Source: Ottelia alismoides (Eukaryota; Streptophyta; Magnoliopsida; Alismatales; Hydrocharitaceae). Taken from it: a stretch of DNA of 64,000 nt. Numbering within the stretch: the first letter of the stretch is position 1; each line of letters opens with the position of its first letter. The notes below the pieces were generated by a model. The model was not told where the DNA came from and ran no database searches. It saw only the letters and a program-made list of their open reading frames with translations. The stretch is taken from the NCBI GenBank assembly GCA_037367405.1, contig JAZKJV010000605.1:62001-126000 (forward strand), in the 5' to 3' direction. Shown here one piece after another: positions 46,801-53,560 of the stretch. A program made the translations under genes and the position numbers.

Positions 46801-49800
46801 ATTCAAATCTGTCTTGGGCCATTCTCGGGCTTAGATCCAAAAAATTAAGATCCCTTCAGGTAGTCTCATTGCAACACTTCTTGGGCCTTCATTGTCCTCT
46901 CTTAGACAGCTCAACATCCCAACTTGCATTTTCTAATTGGTGCATCAATCAACCTCCTTTGAAAATGGTCTAACCATCTAAGTAGTTTCTCTCATCTTAT
47001 CCTCTATTGAAGCTACACCAACTTTCCTTCTGGTCGCATCATCCTGAATTCGATAATTAAGTGTATAACCACACACCCACCTTGGCATTTTCATTTCCGG
47101 TATTGTCATTTTATGCACATATCTATAGTTCGCAAGCCAACATTCATATCCATAGAGCATAGCAGATCTCAAAGCTGCATTGTAAAACTTTCCTTTGATT
47201 TTCAAAGAAATTTTCTTATTACATAGAACAACAGAGGCTCATCTTCACTTTAGCCAACCTACATTTATTCTATGAGTAACACTCCATCGATTTCTCCATC
47301 ATGTTGCAAAAGAGATCCCAAGTATCTAAAACGGTCTTTCTTCTGAATATCATCATCACCAATCTTCACCTCGATTCTTTCACCACTGCTTCCATCAAAG
47401 GTTCACTCCATATACTCATTCTTAGCCATACTTATACGAAATCATTTACTCTCTAAGGCATGTCTCCAAACCTCAAGCTTCGCATTTACTCCATCTCTGA
47501 TCTCACCAACCAACACAATATCATCAGGAATAACATATACCAAGGTATCTCATCCTAAATATGATTAGTCAACTCGTACATAATCAAAGTAAAAAGGAAT
47601 GGACTCAAAGATACACCTTGATGCAGACCAACGCTGATGTTAAACTATTCAGTCTTCCTAGACTGGATCCTTACAAAAGATAAAGCACCATCATACATAT
47701 CGTTTATAAGTTTAATGTATAGGACATGTACTTGCATCGTCTCCAAAACTCTCCACAATATCGTCCATGGGACAAAAACGTAAGCCATCTCCAAATCATA
47801 TGGAAGTTCTTCCTTTTAGCTCAATAAATCTCCATTGCTCTCATCAACAAGTGGATAGCTTCAATAATAGAGCGACCTAGCATCAATCCGAATTAGTTTT
47901 CTTTTATTTTGGAAACTTGTCGCAACCTTCTTTCGATCACATGTTCCCAAATTTTCATAGTATGACTCATCAGCTTGATACTTCTGTAATTCGAACGATA
48001 TTGAATATCTCCTTTATTCTTATAAAAAGGTACCACAATGCTTCTCCTCCATTCTCCAGGCATTTTCTTGCTTCAACAAATAACATTGAATAAATTTATG
48101 AGCCAAGTCAAACCCACGATCACCTAAAAATCTCCATACTGCTATAGGAATGTCATCAGGCCCTTCACCTTTCATAGGTTTTATAATTTTTGTTGAGATA
48201 TTTCTACATTCCATGTTTCTTTTATGTTATTTTATTTCCTTTTGTCTATCTTATGTAATTTACCATAGGCCTCTCCCCTATACAAGAGAGCCTAAGGTTA
48301 CAGGAATAAACAACTATTCTTTTTCTTCCAACATGGTATCAGAGCGGCGGTCCTAGACCGGAGCTCTCGTATCCAAAACCCTAACCCCACCTCGTGCCCC
48401 CCTCCTCCGTGCGCCACCGACCCCATCACCCCGCATGTCGCCGCCCCACACGCGCCGCCACCCCACGCGCACCGCCGCTCCCTCCGTGCGCCTCTACGCG
48501 CACAGTCTTGTGTGCATTCACGCACGTAGACTAGCGTGTAGCAGCGCCATCTTACGCGTTCTCGCGCATCCACCGTTGGGTGCAGTTCTTCGCGTGTGGC
48601 TCCTCTGCGTGTTGCTCCTCCAAGCACCAGCGTCGTTCGCTTCTTCTCATTAATGGATTTGGGGGTATAAGTCTACATATCACCCAAATCCACGTATGTT
48701 TGTGTAGACATTCACCTTTAGTCTACAACCCTAGTCTTCTACATCAGGCAAGATGTCTGAGAACAAAGTTGATGTACCCACCACTGGCGCATTCAGAGGT
48801 CCATCGCCTATTGTTAAAATCGACGGTACAAACTATGAGCTCTGGGCTATGCAGTTCATGAGCCTTATGAAATTGAATGGTAAGAAACACATTCTTACCG
48901 AAGAAGAACAGGTGGAGAAGACTGGGGTAAACGCCTCATGGGAGGCAAACGACGCATATGCCAAGGTTTGTCTTTCTGGAACATTGACGATTGAGATCGC
49001 CAATGATGTGTTACATTAGCCCACTGCTACAGCAACGTGGGATATCCTCGCAGCAACATATTCTCAAGCAAGGAATGAGACAAAGATCCTTCAACTCCAG
49101 CATGGCATATTCACTATCAAGCAGGACGGACGTCCTCTGCATTCATTGTATACATCCTTGCGTGGGATGTTTGAGAAGATTCACAGTTTCATGCCTCTGA
49201 CGGCAACTCCAGAGCAGCAGAAGACATATAGAAATGCTACCAAGGTAGGGGTGTTCCTAGCAGCACTTGACCCTGAATATGATGCTGCTCGCTCTTAGAT
49301 TCTCGCTGATGCCACTATTCCCCCCATGGAGGAAGCGTTCCGCAGGTTCAGCAAGATTATTATTCCTTCCAGTGTTTCTAGTCAGACTTCCTCGGTCATG
49401 GCAGACTCCCGAGGAAGAGGAGGTCATTCTACTATTCGTGGATGTGGACCTCTTGGTAGAGGAGGTCGCACTTGTCAGCCCTGCACTTTCTGTAACTGCC
49501 CAGGCCATACCGAGGAGACATGCTATTCTAAGCATAGGTTCCCAGCTTCAGCCCGCGTTGCAGAACAGATTGAGTCTCATGTTGCTTCAGCCATGCACTT
49601 TCTGTCACCGCCCATGCCATACCGAGGAGACATGCTATTCCAAGCATAGGCATTCCATTACTATATGGGAAGTATACTGCATCAAGGAAATTCCTCCACA
49701 ATATTAAAAAATAAAATCATAAAAATTGGATTGGATTGTTTTTTCCTTCAAAGATAAAAGTAACTGCATTCTTTCCTGGCAAATTTGAACTGCTCGCTAT

Positions 49801-50030
49801 TTTAATAAAAAGAAATTATTCATGAAGTTTTGTATCATTCACGTCAGTAAGAGAACCTTCGATATTTATGTAGCCAAAACAAATTAAATGAGTTTTTTAT
49901 TATAATTGAGCTATTACCTTTCTGCCAACGCTTTCACCTTATCAAAAACCCCATCCGATGTCTGTGCACCTCTTATTATCTCAACCAATTTCATCACAGG
50001 AGGTGGATTCATAAAATGCATCCCAATAAC
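22506..50030 (-). CDS. 3-hydroxyacyl/3-hydroxybutyryl-CoA dehydrogenase gene, last two exons with a 27-kb intron
   Basis: Exon n-1 is 50030-49918 and the last exon 22875-22506, joined through an Arg codon split AG|G, giving [20 protein letters not shown]. The product is the C-terminal two thirds of a 3HCDH-type enzyme (NAD-dependent oxidation of 3-hydroxyacyl-CoA). The catalytic His and Glu regions (GMHFMNPPP and KLVEII) are in the first exon, and the GFIVNR and [13 protein letters not shown] motifs in the last. It closely resembles a plant protein of about 295 aa (At3g15290 type, recalled). The tail PRL fits the relaxed plant PTS1 pattern, so a peroxisomal site is possible. N-terminal Rossmann-fold exons (GxGxxG) were not found and should lie right of the window. 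Both exons are intact. Confidence 0.9.
22876..23300. other. Start of the 27-kb intron, nothing recognised
   Basis: No repeat or coding family seen. Confidence 0.4.
23300..24255 (+). pseudogene. Copia RT/RNase H remnant, split by a hAT MITE
   Basis: Decayed RT before 23,455, then after the [21 protein letters not shown] (the LRYFLGIE box), [33 protein letters not shown] and RNase H text around [17 protein letters not shown]. Many stops and indels; an old insertion. Confidence 0.65.
23456..23844. mobile_element. hAT-like MITE, GTCGG family copy C (389 bp)
   Basis: Starts aaaggttgcgaaagt, ends gcgatttttgcaataata. It shares gatcgggtcattgactaa and ccaccccactgactcgac with copies B and E. Flanks gtggtaac and tttgttac match 5 of 8, consistent with age. 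Confidence 0.65.
24250..24415 (+). repeat. SINE remnant with RTE-type tail
   Basis: tgtgggggttgtgttaggta, ggatctttcaacatggattt and agccaaccctatttaaagtg parallel the SINE at 52,215-52,440. The tRNA-like head is missing. Confidence 0.55.
24523..25617. mobile_element. hAT-like non-autonomous element, GCCTCGAGGC family (1.1 kb)
   Basis: Ends CATGGTTTAAA and TTTAAACCTTG are inverted repeats, and gttatata flanks both sides exactly (24,515-24,522 and 25,618-25,625). Both subterminal zones are packed with gcctcgaggc, ggcgtacgcc and gaggcg. The core is AT-rich apart from a GC-rich patch at 25,066-25,150 (tgctgcccccgcaccccc). No transposase. Confidence 0.85.
25626..26185. other. Intron sequence, nothing recognised
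   Basis: No repeat or coding family seen. It ends at the target duplication of the 26.2-kb copia element. Confidence 0.4.
26643..27904. mobile_element. hAT-like non-autonomous element, CGGGCC/CCCGACCCG family (1.26 kb)
   Basis: Inverted ends TAGGGTGGAGCATTGGGC and GCCCAATGCTCCACCCTA are perfect over 18 bp, with cctacggg on both sides (26,635-26,642 and 27,905-27,912). Dense cccgacccg/cgggccggg text lies inside each end, with an AT-rich centre and no transposase. It lies in the copia leader, so the long proline/glycine-rich frames here are not genes. Confidence 0.9.
28080..28799 (+). pseudogene. Copia gag
   Basis: Starts [17 protein letters not shown] and reads on through KMDGSNYEL; the conserved Trp that follows is a TGA stop. 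It then runs openly ([60 protein letters not shown]) to an RG-rich end. A zinc knuckle (CTYC..YGH, 28,803-28,850) is out of frame behind a stop. Gag forms the virus-like particle and binds RNA. Confidence 0.85.
29100..30830 (+). pseudogene. Copia protease and integrase
   Basis: The protease active site [10 protein letters not shown] is at about 29,139-29,168. The pre-integrase box reads [17 protein letters not shown] near 29,522-29,572 (G-Y for the usual G-H). Integrase follows in shifted frames ([59 protein letters not shown]). A proline/serine linker and AMED mark the start of RT, where the minus-strand copia begins at 30,896. Confidence 0.8.
30990..32440 (-). pseudogene. Nested copia RT and RNase H
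   Basis: From the right: [20 protein letters not shown], then [20 protein letters not shown], then [17 protein letters not shown], where the catalytic YVDD is YVNE so polymerase activity is lost. Next are [32 protein letters not shown] and RNase H in shifted frames (31,440-31,000). Confidence 0.8.
32604..33522 (-). pseudogene. Nested copia integrase C-terminal half
   Basis: A 269-codon open frame (33,522-32,713) holds [80 protein letters not shown] and [18 protein letters not shown]. This is the second half of a copia integrase, the second catalytic Asp (IDNALEF) and the Glu (TERN) present. It is the longest intact retroelement frame of the nest, ending in a proline/serine linker. Confidence 0.85.
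33545..33885 (-). pseudogene. Nested copia gag N-terminus
   Basis: From about 33,884: [20 protein letters not shown] then [19 protein letters not shown], with the conserved Trp present, and GKKHILTEE followed by a stop. It ends at the deletion joint near 33,545. Confidence 0.75.
34476..36634 (+). pseudogene. Outer copia RT and RNase H
   Basis: RT starts [20 protein letters not shown] and stops at the L1 fragment (34,588). It resumes at 35,282 with a rearranged, partly repeated stretch, then [55 protein letters not shown] (YVDD intact, 35,699-35,710) and [16 protein letters not shown]. RNase H reads [33 protein letters not shown] and [20 protein letters not shown] up to the polypurine tract. 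The segment between TVKQNADG and LFQLDV that should hold YGIDYFETFSPV is missing. Confidence 0.85.
34588..35267 (+). mobile_element. L1-type LINE 3' fragment (680 bp)
   Basis: Encodes the zf-RVT end of a plant L1 ([15 protein letters not shown], [15 protein letters not shown]) and the 3' UTR ending gcgagtgtctccccctattt, as in the L1 at 53.4 kb. A 14-bp duplication aaaatgcagatggc flanks it (34,574-34,587 and 35,268-35,281), with a very short A run. It is a 5'-truncated insertion in the copia RT. Confidence 0.85.
36874..37011 (-). repeat. LTR with primer binding site, copia type
   Basis: Minus strand TGTTAGAGTATAAGTG ... ttttttcaca, then TGGCATCTGAGTTGTGG (a TGGTATCAGAG-like site) and about 60 bp of interior that stops at the 36.8-kb copia. 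It was present before that copia inserted. Confidence 0.5.
37033..37428. mobile_element. MITE with long inverted ends (about 395 bp)
   Basis: Left arm gcagggagcctgcaccc, ggtgtaggaaactccctgca and right arm agttacctacacccgccg, aggtaggctccttttt pair imperfectly over about 85 bp, including the A/T-rich flanks. It is flanked by atatatat runs, so the target duplication cannot be fixed. Superfamily not assigned. Confidence 0.65.
37429..38170. other. AT-rich intron sequence
   Basis: No coding family. A 4-6 fold run of gcatata/tgcata variants is near 37,680-37,770 but no clear unit. Confidence 0.35.
38171..38772 (+). pseudogene. Old copia integrase remnant
   Basis: Translations recover [28 protein letters not shown] and [12 protein letters not shown] after frame shifts (the HRHLLD...LL.Q..P.S.W and QKGY boxes). 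It seems to continue right of LARD 2 (41,232-41,340). Most diverged copia here. Confidence 0.6.
38773..41231 (+). mobile_element. LARD 2: non-coding copia-derived LTR retrotransposon (2.46 kb)
   Basis: 5' LTR 38,773-39,068, primer site tgatatcggagtggg, GC-rich first part (39,300-39,960), purine tract with gccgaaagaaaaaaaatg (39,980-40,290), conserved 3' part with CTCCGACGAGGAG motifs, end ccaagctgagcattgcatgc. The polypurine tract and first about 50 bp of the 3' LTR are altered (cttgaggcgggtgcacatcc); the 3' LTR is 40,981-41,231. Flanks ataat/ataac. No gag or pol. It is inserted in an old copia inside the dehydrogenase intron. Confidence 0.85.
40585..40790 (+). promoter_or_regulatory. Repeated stem-loop motif in LARD 2
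   Basis: CTCCGACGAGGAG at 40,585-40,597 and 40,778-40,790 are exact; CTCCGACGAGGAT is at 40,630-40,642. Order and flanks match LARDs 1 and 3. Confidence 0.45.
41347..41480. mobile_element. Partial Mutator-like MITE end
   Basis: agggtttttatcacttatgc and cctctgagatattgcaat match the left arm of the 20,672-20,934 MITE. The right arm was not found; CT-rich, proline-codon text (41,520-41,710) follows. Confidence 0.55.
41520..41715. repeat. CT-rich low-complexity tract
   Basis: Almost entirely cctcct/ccctcc-type text. Its open frames are compositional. Confidence 0.7.
41787..42247. mobile_element. hAT-like MITE, GTCGG family divergent copy D (461 bp)
   Basis: Ends CAGTGTTGCAATAGTCGG and TTCTGCAACACTG. 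Flanks acaggagg and gcaggaga match 6 of 8. Its subterminal motif is gactattcgg/gaatagtcgg rather than gactagtcgg, a subfamily difference. AT-rich core, no ORF. Confidence 0.75.
42256..42769. other. Intron sequence, nothing recognised
   Basis: AT-rich; no repeat shared within the window. Confidence 0.35.
43318..43470 (-). pseudogene. ndhG: Plastid ndhG fragment
   Basis: From 43,469 the minus strand reads [20 protein letters not shown] then [20 protein letters not shown] and [10 protein letters not shown]. This is the middle of NdhG, a membrane subunit of the plastid NDH complex (about 176 aa). About 50 residues remain, with unrelated sequence on both sides. Non-functional here. Confidence 0.85.
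45341..45425 (+). repeat. Short tandem repeat, about three copies of a 25-26 bp unit
   Basis: The unit agaaaccatatatctcaatt plus gcgccc is repeated three times with a diverged fourth (gagccctataactcaa). It lies in the organelle-like block. Confidence 0.8.
45573..45985 (+). pseudogene. Group II intron-type RT/maturase fragment
   Basis: Reads [20 protein letters not shown] and [12 protein letters not shown] (RT domain 3), then [19 protein letters not shown] with the catalytic YADD. Between them the expected GIPQGSPLSP box is broken ([19 protein letters not shown]), probably by indels. It is open for 131 codons but lacks the RT start, X and endonuclease domains. Not recognised as standard matR. 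Probably a mitochondrial intron ORF relic. Confidence 0.65.
46006..46738 (-). repeat. Possible LTR or leader of an unassigned element
   Basis: The minus strand has a TATA-like ctagtataaataaagagc (about 46,555-46,575) followed by a 5' UTR-like stretch, bounded by the RTE tail and the organelle-like block. No matching copy is in the window and no clear TG...CA borders, so this is tentative. Confidence 0.3.
46741..48190 (-). mobile_element. RTE-type LINE, 3' half, minus strand
   Basis: Tail caacaacaaagccttttt at the left. C-terminal domain at 47,205-46,978 ([20 protein letters not shown]), palm text around 47,390-47,560, and the [18 protein letters not shown] box near 48,160. It is cut at 48,190, where a copia LTR begins, so its 5' part is lost or displaced. 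Multiple stops. Confidence 0.82.
48191..49690 (+). mobile_element. Copia 5' fragment: LTR, primer site and gag
   Basis: LTR 48,191-48,333 (TGTTGAGATATTTC ... cttccaaca), 143 bp like the 34.3-kb LTR; primer site TGGTATCAGAGCGG at 48,334-48,347; GC-rich leader; gag from 48,753. The sequence stops being copia near 49,690, so pol and the 3' LTR are missing. Same family as the elements at 26.2 and 30.9 kb. Confidence 0.85.
48753..49650 (+). pseudogene. Copia gag with duplicated zinc knuckle
   Basis: [40 protein letters not shown] (Trp intact), NDVLH followed by a TAG stop, [32 protein letters not shown], then [18 protein letters not shown]. The knuckle-coding block (about 49,480-49,538) is repeated at about 49,590-49,650, the second copy read in a shifted frame. 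Two in-frame stops, otherwise the best-kept gag of the window. Confidence 0.85.
49918..50030 (-). CDS. Dehydrogenase penultimate exon
   Basis: Acceptor ACTTCAG at 50,031 and beyond, donor GTAATAG from 49,917. Reads [20 protein letters not shown] then [17 protein letters not shown] and two bases of Arg. HFMNP carries the catalytic His region and KLVEII the Glu of 3HCDH enzymes. The match to the last exon across 27 kb is in frame and continuous with the family sequence. Confidence 0.92.
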
Positions 50031-50252
50031 CTGAAGTGTTCGAGCAAAAAGTTCAAAGAAAATGTGTAGAAAGAAAGTATGATATTTATGCAAAAAACGA
50101 GCACTAAATACAATCTATGGTTGAGAAATAGTTTTGTGAATCTTTGTATTTATCATAGAATCTAGAGGTAGCAGAATGACTTCTTGATAGTGGAAATCAT
50201 CATGCGTACTAATAATTTAAAGAAATCAAGCAGGATAAAGAAGAGACCCAAC

Positions 50253-50930
50253 TAGGGATGAAAACAAATACAAAAATATATGTATTTGTTCGTATCCACA
50301 TTCGTCAAATAGAAGATATTTATATCAGGCAACAAATGTGAATATTAATACGAAAATTGAACATTCACAGAATACAAATATGAATTTGATATCCTTAATT
50401 TTGACCAATACGAATATGAATACAAATATACAAATTTTAGAAAATATGAATATTCATTTTTTGAATGATACATATACAAATACGAATACAAATATGAATA
50501 TGAATGTTCAAATTTCGGAGGATAACAATACTAATATGATACATATGCAAATAAGCATAGGAAGCTTTCTTTTATTGTTTGGTTATTTTTTTAAGCTTTC
50601 TTTTATTAATTAGTTATTTTTTAGGTCCATAATAATTATTAAAATACTAAATGTACTTTTTGTATATTGGATAATGTTGTGAACCTAAAATGCTTGTACA
50701 TTTAAAATAGATTTGGACGTCTAATATTCATAAATTAATTCGCATTCATTTGTCAAATATTCATATACCTATTTGTCAAAATCCATTTGCATTCTTATTC
50801 GTATTTTGAGGATATGATTCTTCATTTTACACATTCATGTAATATTCTCGTATTCTTATCCAAATTTTAAAAAAGATAAGGATATGACAATAACTAAATT
50901 CGTAAATGTATCCAACCGTTTTCACCGCTA
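50253..50930. mobile_element. hAT-like element, GGATA/ATTCGTAT family (678 bp)
   Basis: Ends TAGGGATGAAAACAAATA and accgttttcaccgcta are inverted repeats. Flanks gacccaac and agcccaac match 7 of 8. Internal text is rich in aatatgaatac, attcgtattt and similar words. It shares the TAGGGATG end with elements at 12,340 and 55,902. Confidence 0.8.
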
Positions 50931-51287
50931 AGCCCAACTCATAAATACTATCTATCTATAACTCTAAACAAAAAAGGACTCTATACAAAAATGAATAGTC
51001 TGTAACTAAAATAAACCGGTGTACATCTACAATCACAAAACCCACAAATAATCCTCTTCTTGGGCCATTAATATCAGAAATAAAGAGATAATCACAACCA
51101 AACACAATATTAAAACATTGATTTACTTAGTATAAGAAAATCAAGTTGGACATCCTAGTTGATTGGATAATCAAACTAATAGTTGTGGTTATGCATTGAT
51201 AGTTACATCGAAAAATGTATATGCTACAATATCTTATATATAGGGCTCACAACGTCACCTCCCCCCCACACACACACAACTCTCGTC

Positions 51288-51372
51288 ATACGCGATGTGG
51301 AACTAAATATATGATGCTTGCTACAAGTGAGGGTCTTTCCACGGTTCCACCAGATCCTCATACCCCAACTAA
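51288..51372. repeat. Repeat shared with 59,790-59,885
   Basis: gatgtggaactaaatatatg, gtgagggtctttccac and ccagatcctcatacc parallel gatgtgggactaaacacatg, agaggatctttccac and accagatacc at 59.8 kb. Family unknown; LTR-like. Confidence 0.45.
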
Positions 51373-51391
51373 TTCAACCCTTTAGTGATCT

Positions 51392-51779
51392 CAAGATTGC
51401 AAAAGTCGGCCGTCGGTACTCGATCGGTTGGGTCATTGACTAAGGATTAATCGGCAGTCGGACGACTAATCGAGTTTAGTCAGACTTTAATCGGTTTTGA
51501 TTATTTTAAATATATAATTCATTTGTATACATATATTTACATAGATTTTGTACATTTACTATCATAATAAAAAAAGTAATTGAATTTAAATAAAACACTG
51601 AACATATTATAATAAGTTTGCTTATAAAAAGCAAAACATATAAGAATATGGTATTTTCAAGCAAAAACTTGGTCGACTAGTGTACCTAGTCGGAATTAGT
51701 CGGTACTCGGTCAGCCACCCCACTGACTAGACTAGTCGGACCTACTAGTCGGGCCAGTCGGGCGACTTTTACAACCCTG
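51392..51779. mobile_element. hAT-like MITE, GTCGG family copy E (388 bp)
   Basis: Ends CAAGATTGCAAAAGTCGG and CGACTTTTACAACCCTG. Flanks agtgatct and agtattct match 6 of 8. It is the cleanest copy, with gactagactagtcgg and tactagtcgggccagtcgg near the right end. Confidence 0.8.
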
Positions 51780-51787
51780 AGTATTCT

Positions 51788-52214
51788 CAATATTGCCCCC
51801 TTAACCTAGAGCATAGAATGTTCAACTTTGACAAACATGAAAATAATACTCTACTCAATAATACACAGAGTAGATAACATAGACTATGTCAACTCAATAC
51901 ACAATCCTATGATTTCTAATGATGGCTACAATGCATCTTGATCATGCTAGTGAGTAGTAGGAATCAAGGATTGGGTTTCACAATAATGATTCGCTGAGCA
52001 ATATGGGACCACGAAGTGGGGATCTCTTACATGAATCTTGAAGAAAGGATGCCATCCTATGAAACAAGATCAATAGAAGATGGAGCCCAAGTCTCATCTA
52101 CATAGATGGACATGAGCCTCTCTATAGAGGACTCAAAGGTGGAGTATGAATATCCTACTTTCATACTCTCCCTTCTTTATACTCATCGGATCTGACAAAG
52201 TTGAAAGAAGAAAT
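51788..52214. other. Intron sequence, nothing recognised
   Basis: No coding family or shared repeat found. Confidence 0.35.
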
Positions 52215-52440
52215 AAATGGAGTGACCCACTTAAATGATTTGGTGAAAGTGCAGTGTGCCATCCACCTAAAAGATCATGGTTCAAATACCCCCATGTAGG
52301 GGTTGCGTTAGGTAGTCGACAACCAGTGTTAATATAGTTGAATCTTTCAACATGGATTTGAGCAAGAATCCATGTAGCTGACCATACTTATAGTGGGAGA
52401 AGGCTTTACCATTTAATTTCCTCTTTACCATAGTATTTTA
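52215..52440 (+). mobile_element. tRNA-derived SINE with RTE-like tail
   Basis: The head has a box A-like tggtgaaagtgcagtg (about 52,240) and box B-like ggttcaaatacc (about 52,289-52,300), the two internal RNA polymerase III promoter elements. The body contains ggggttgcgttaggtagtcg and tgaatctttcaacatggatt. The tail agaatccatgtagctgacca ... gtgggagaaggctttacc matches the RTE LINE tail. It resembles Au-type plant SINEs (recalled). Confidence 0.65.
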
Positions 52441-52444
52441 GTTG

Positions 52445-53362
52445 TCGTCCACTTTCTATCTTTTTTTATTGGTTTCCTCTCATTTTCAATTTTTTCAAAG
52501 TTTTCTTCTTTTTCCATGTCTCTTTTCTTCTCTTCTTTTGGAAACTGGGAATACTAGAGCCCTAGATATGATATAAAGGAAAAACTAATATAAGCGGACC
52601 ATGCCCAACCAGGGGCATCACCCCCACTTATTTACTACTTCTATGAAGGAAATCAAGCTTTGGAGGTGTTGTCTCACGATTCTACAACACCCCTTCGATT
52701 CCATCTATGATTTAGGTTATAGACCCATCACATCTGGGCATCGCTACCACCTAATGGTTCACATCAAAGTCCTTGTGGAGGGGCAATCATGAGCCCTCTG
52801 TGACAGGGATGGCGCCTAGATTGTGCAACTAGGTACAACCAAAGGCTATTGATCGTGATTCCTTTGTACAAGTGTCGTCCACGCATCCAAGCCTCCGATC
52901 TCCCCTCTCCTTGTTACAGGGTAATCTTCTAATCATCACATGACCATGTCTTTATCCTCATATGACGCACAATGCCGTACGATTGGCATCACCTTCTCAT
53001 TTGTATACTCCTGAAATGATCCTCCATTGTTTCTAACAAGGGTCAGCTCTGATCCCTAACATTGCACACATCACCATCACCTCCCCAATAGTAAAGGAGG
53101 TCTCTCATAGTATGTAGGGCTCCTGAAACAACCCCATTTCAGGCATTGGTGGTTGATTCTAAGGTTCCGATTGGTGGTGCATCGACCTTTCTACACAACC
53201 AAGTCAAGCATGTTACCTTGAGCGAATGGTACTTCCTACCATCCACGATTATGATGGCAACCATACAATCGCAAACTTCAAGAAGAACATGAATGTCCAA
53301 GAAACAAAGAAAACATTGTTCGAAATAACCACATACCTTGAGAATGAATTTCCATGAATTAA
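52445..53362. other. Unassigned sequence left of the L1
   Basis: Open frames on both strands (52,601-52,792; 53,139-53,396) have no motif I recognise. No missing dehydrogenase exon was found here. Confidence 0.3.
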
Positions 53363-53560
53363 CTTTTTTTTGACGCTCAAAAAAAGGGGGATACACTCGT
53401 TGGTGTTCACCCCAATATATTAAAAAGATAGCGTAAAGAGTTTTTACAAAAGAAAAGAAAAGAAGAAGAGTTTTTACAAAGGAAAAGAAAAGAAGAGACC
53501 CTCAGCAACTCCCGAGAGGGCATCCGTGAACAACACCCCCAGCAAGAACGGAATGATGTC

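Noticed and set aside
52240..52300. tRNA gene
   Set aside because: Only box A and B words are present; no cloverleaf was seen and the body continues into a SINE with an RTE tail.
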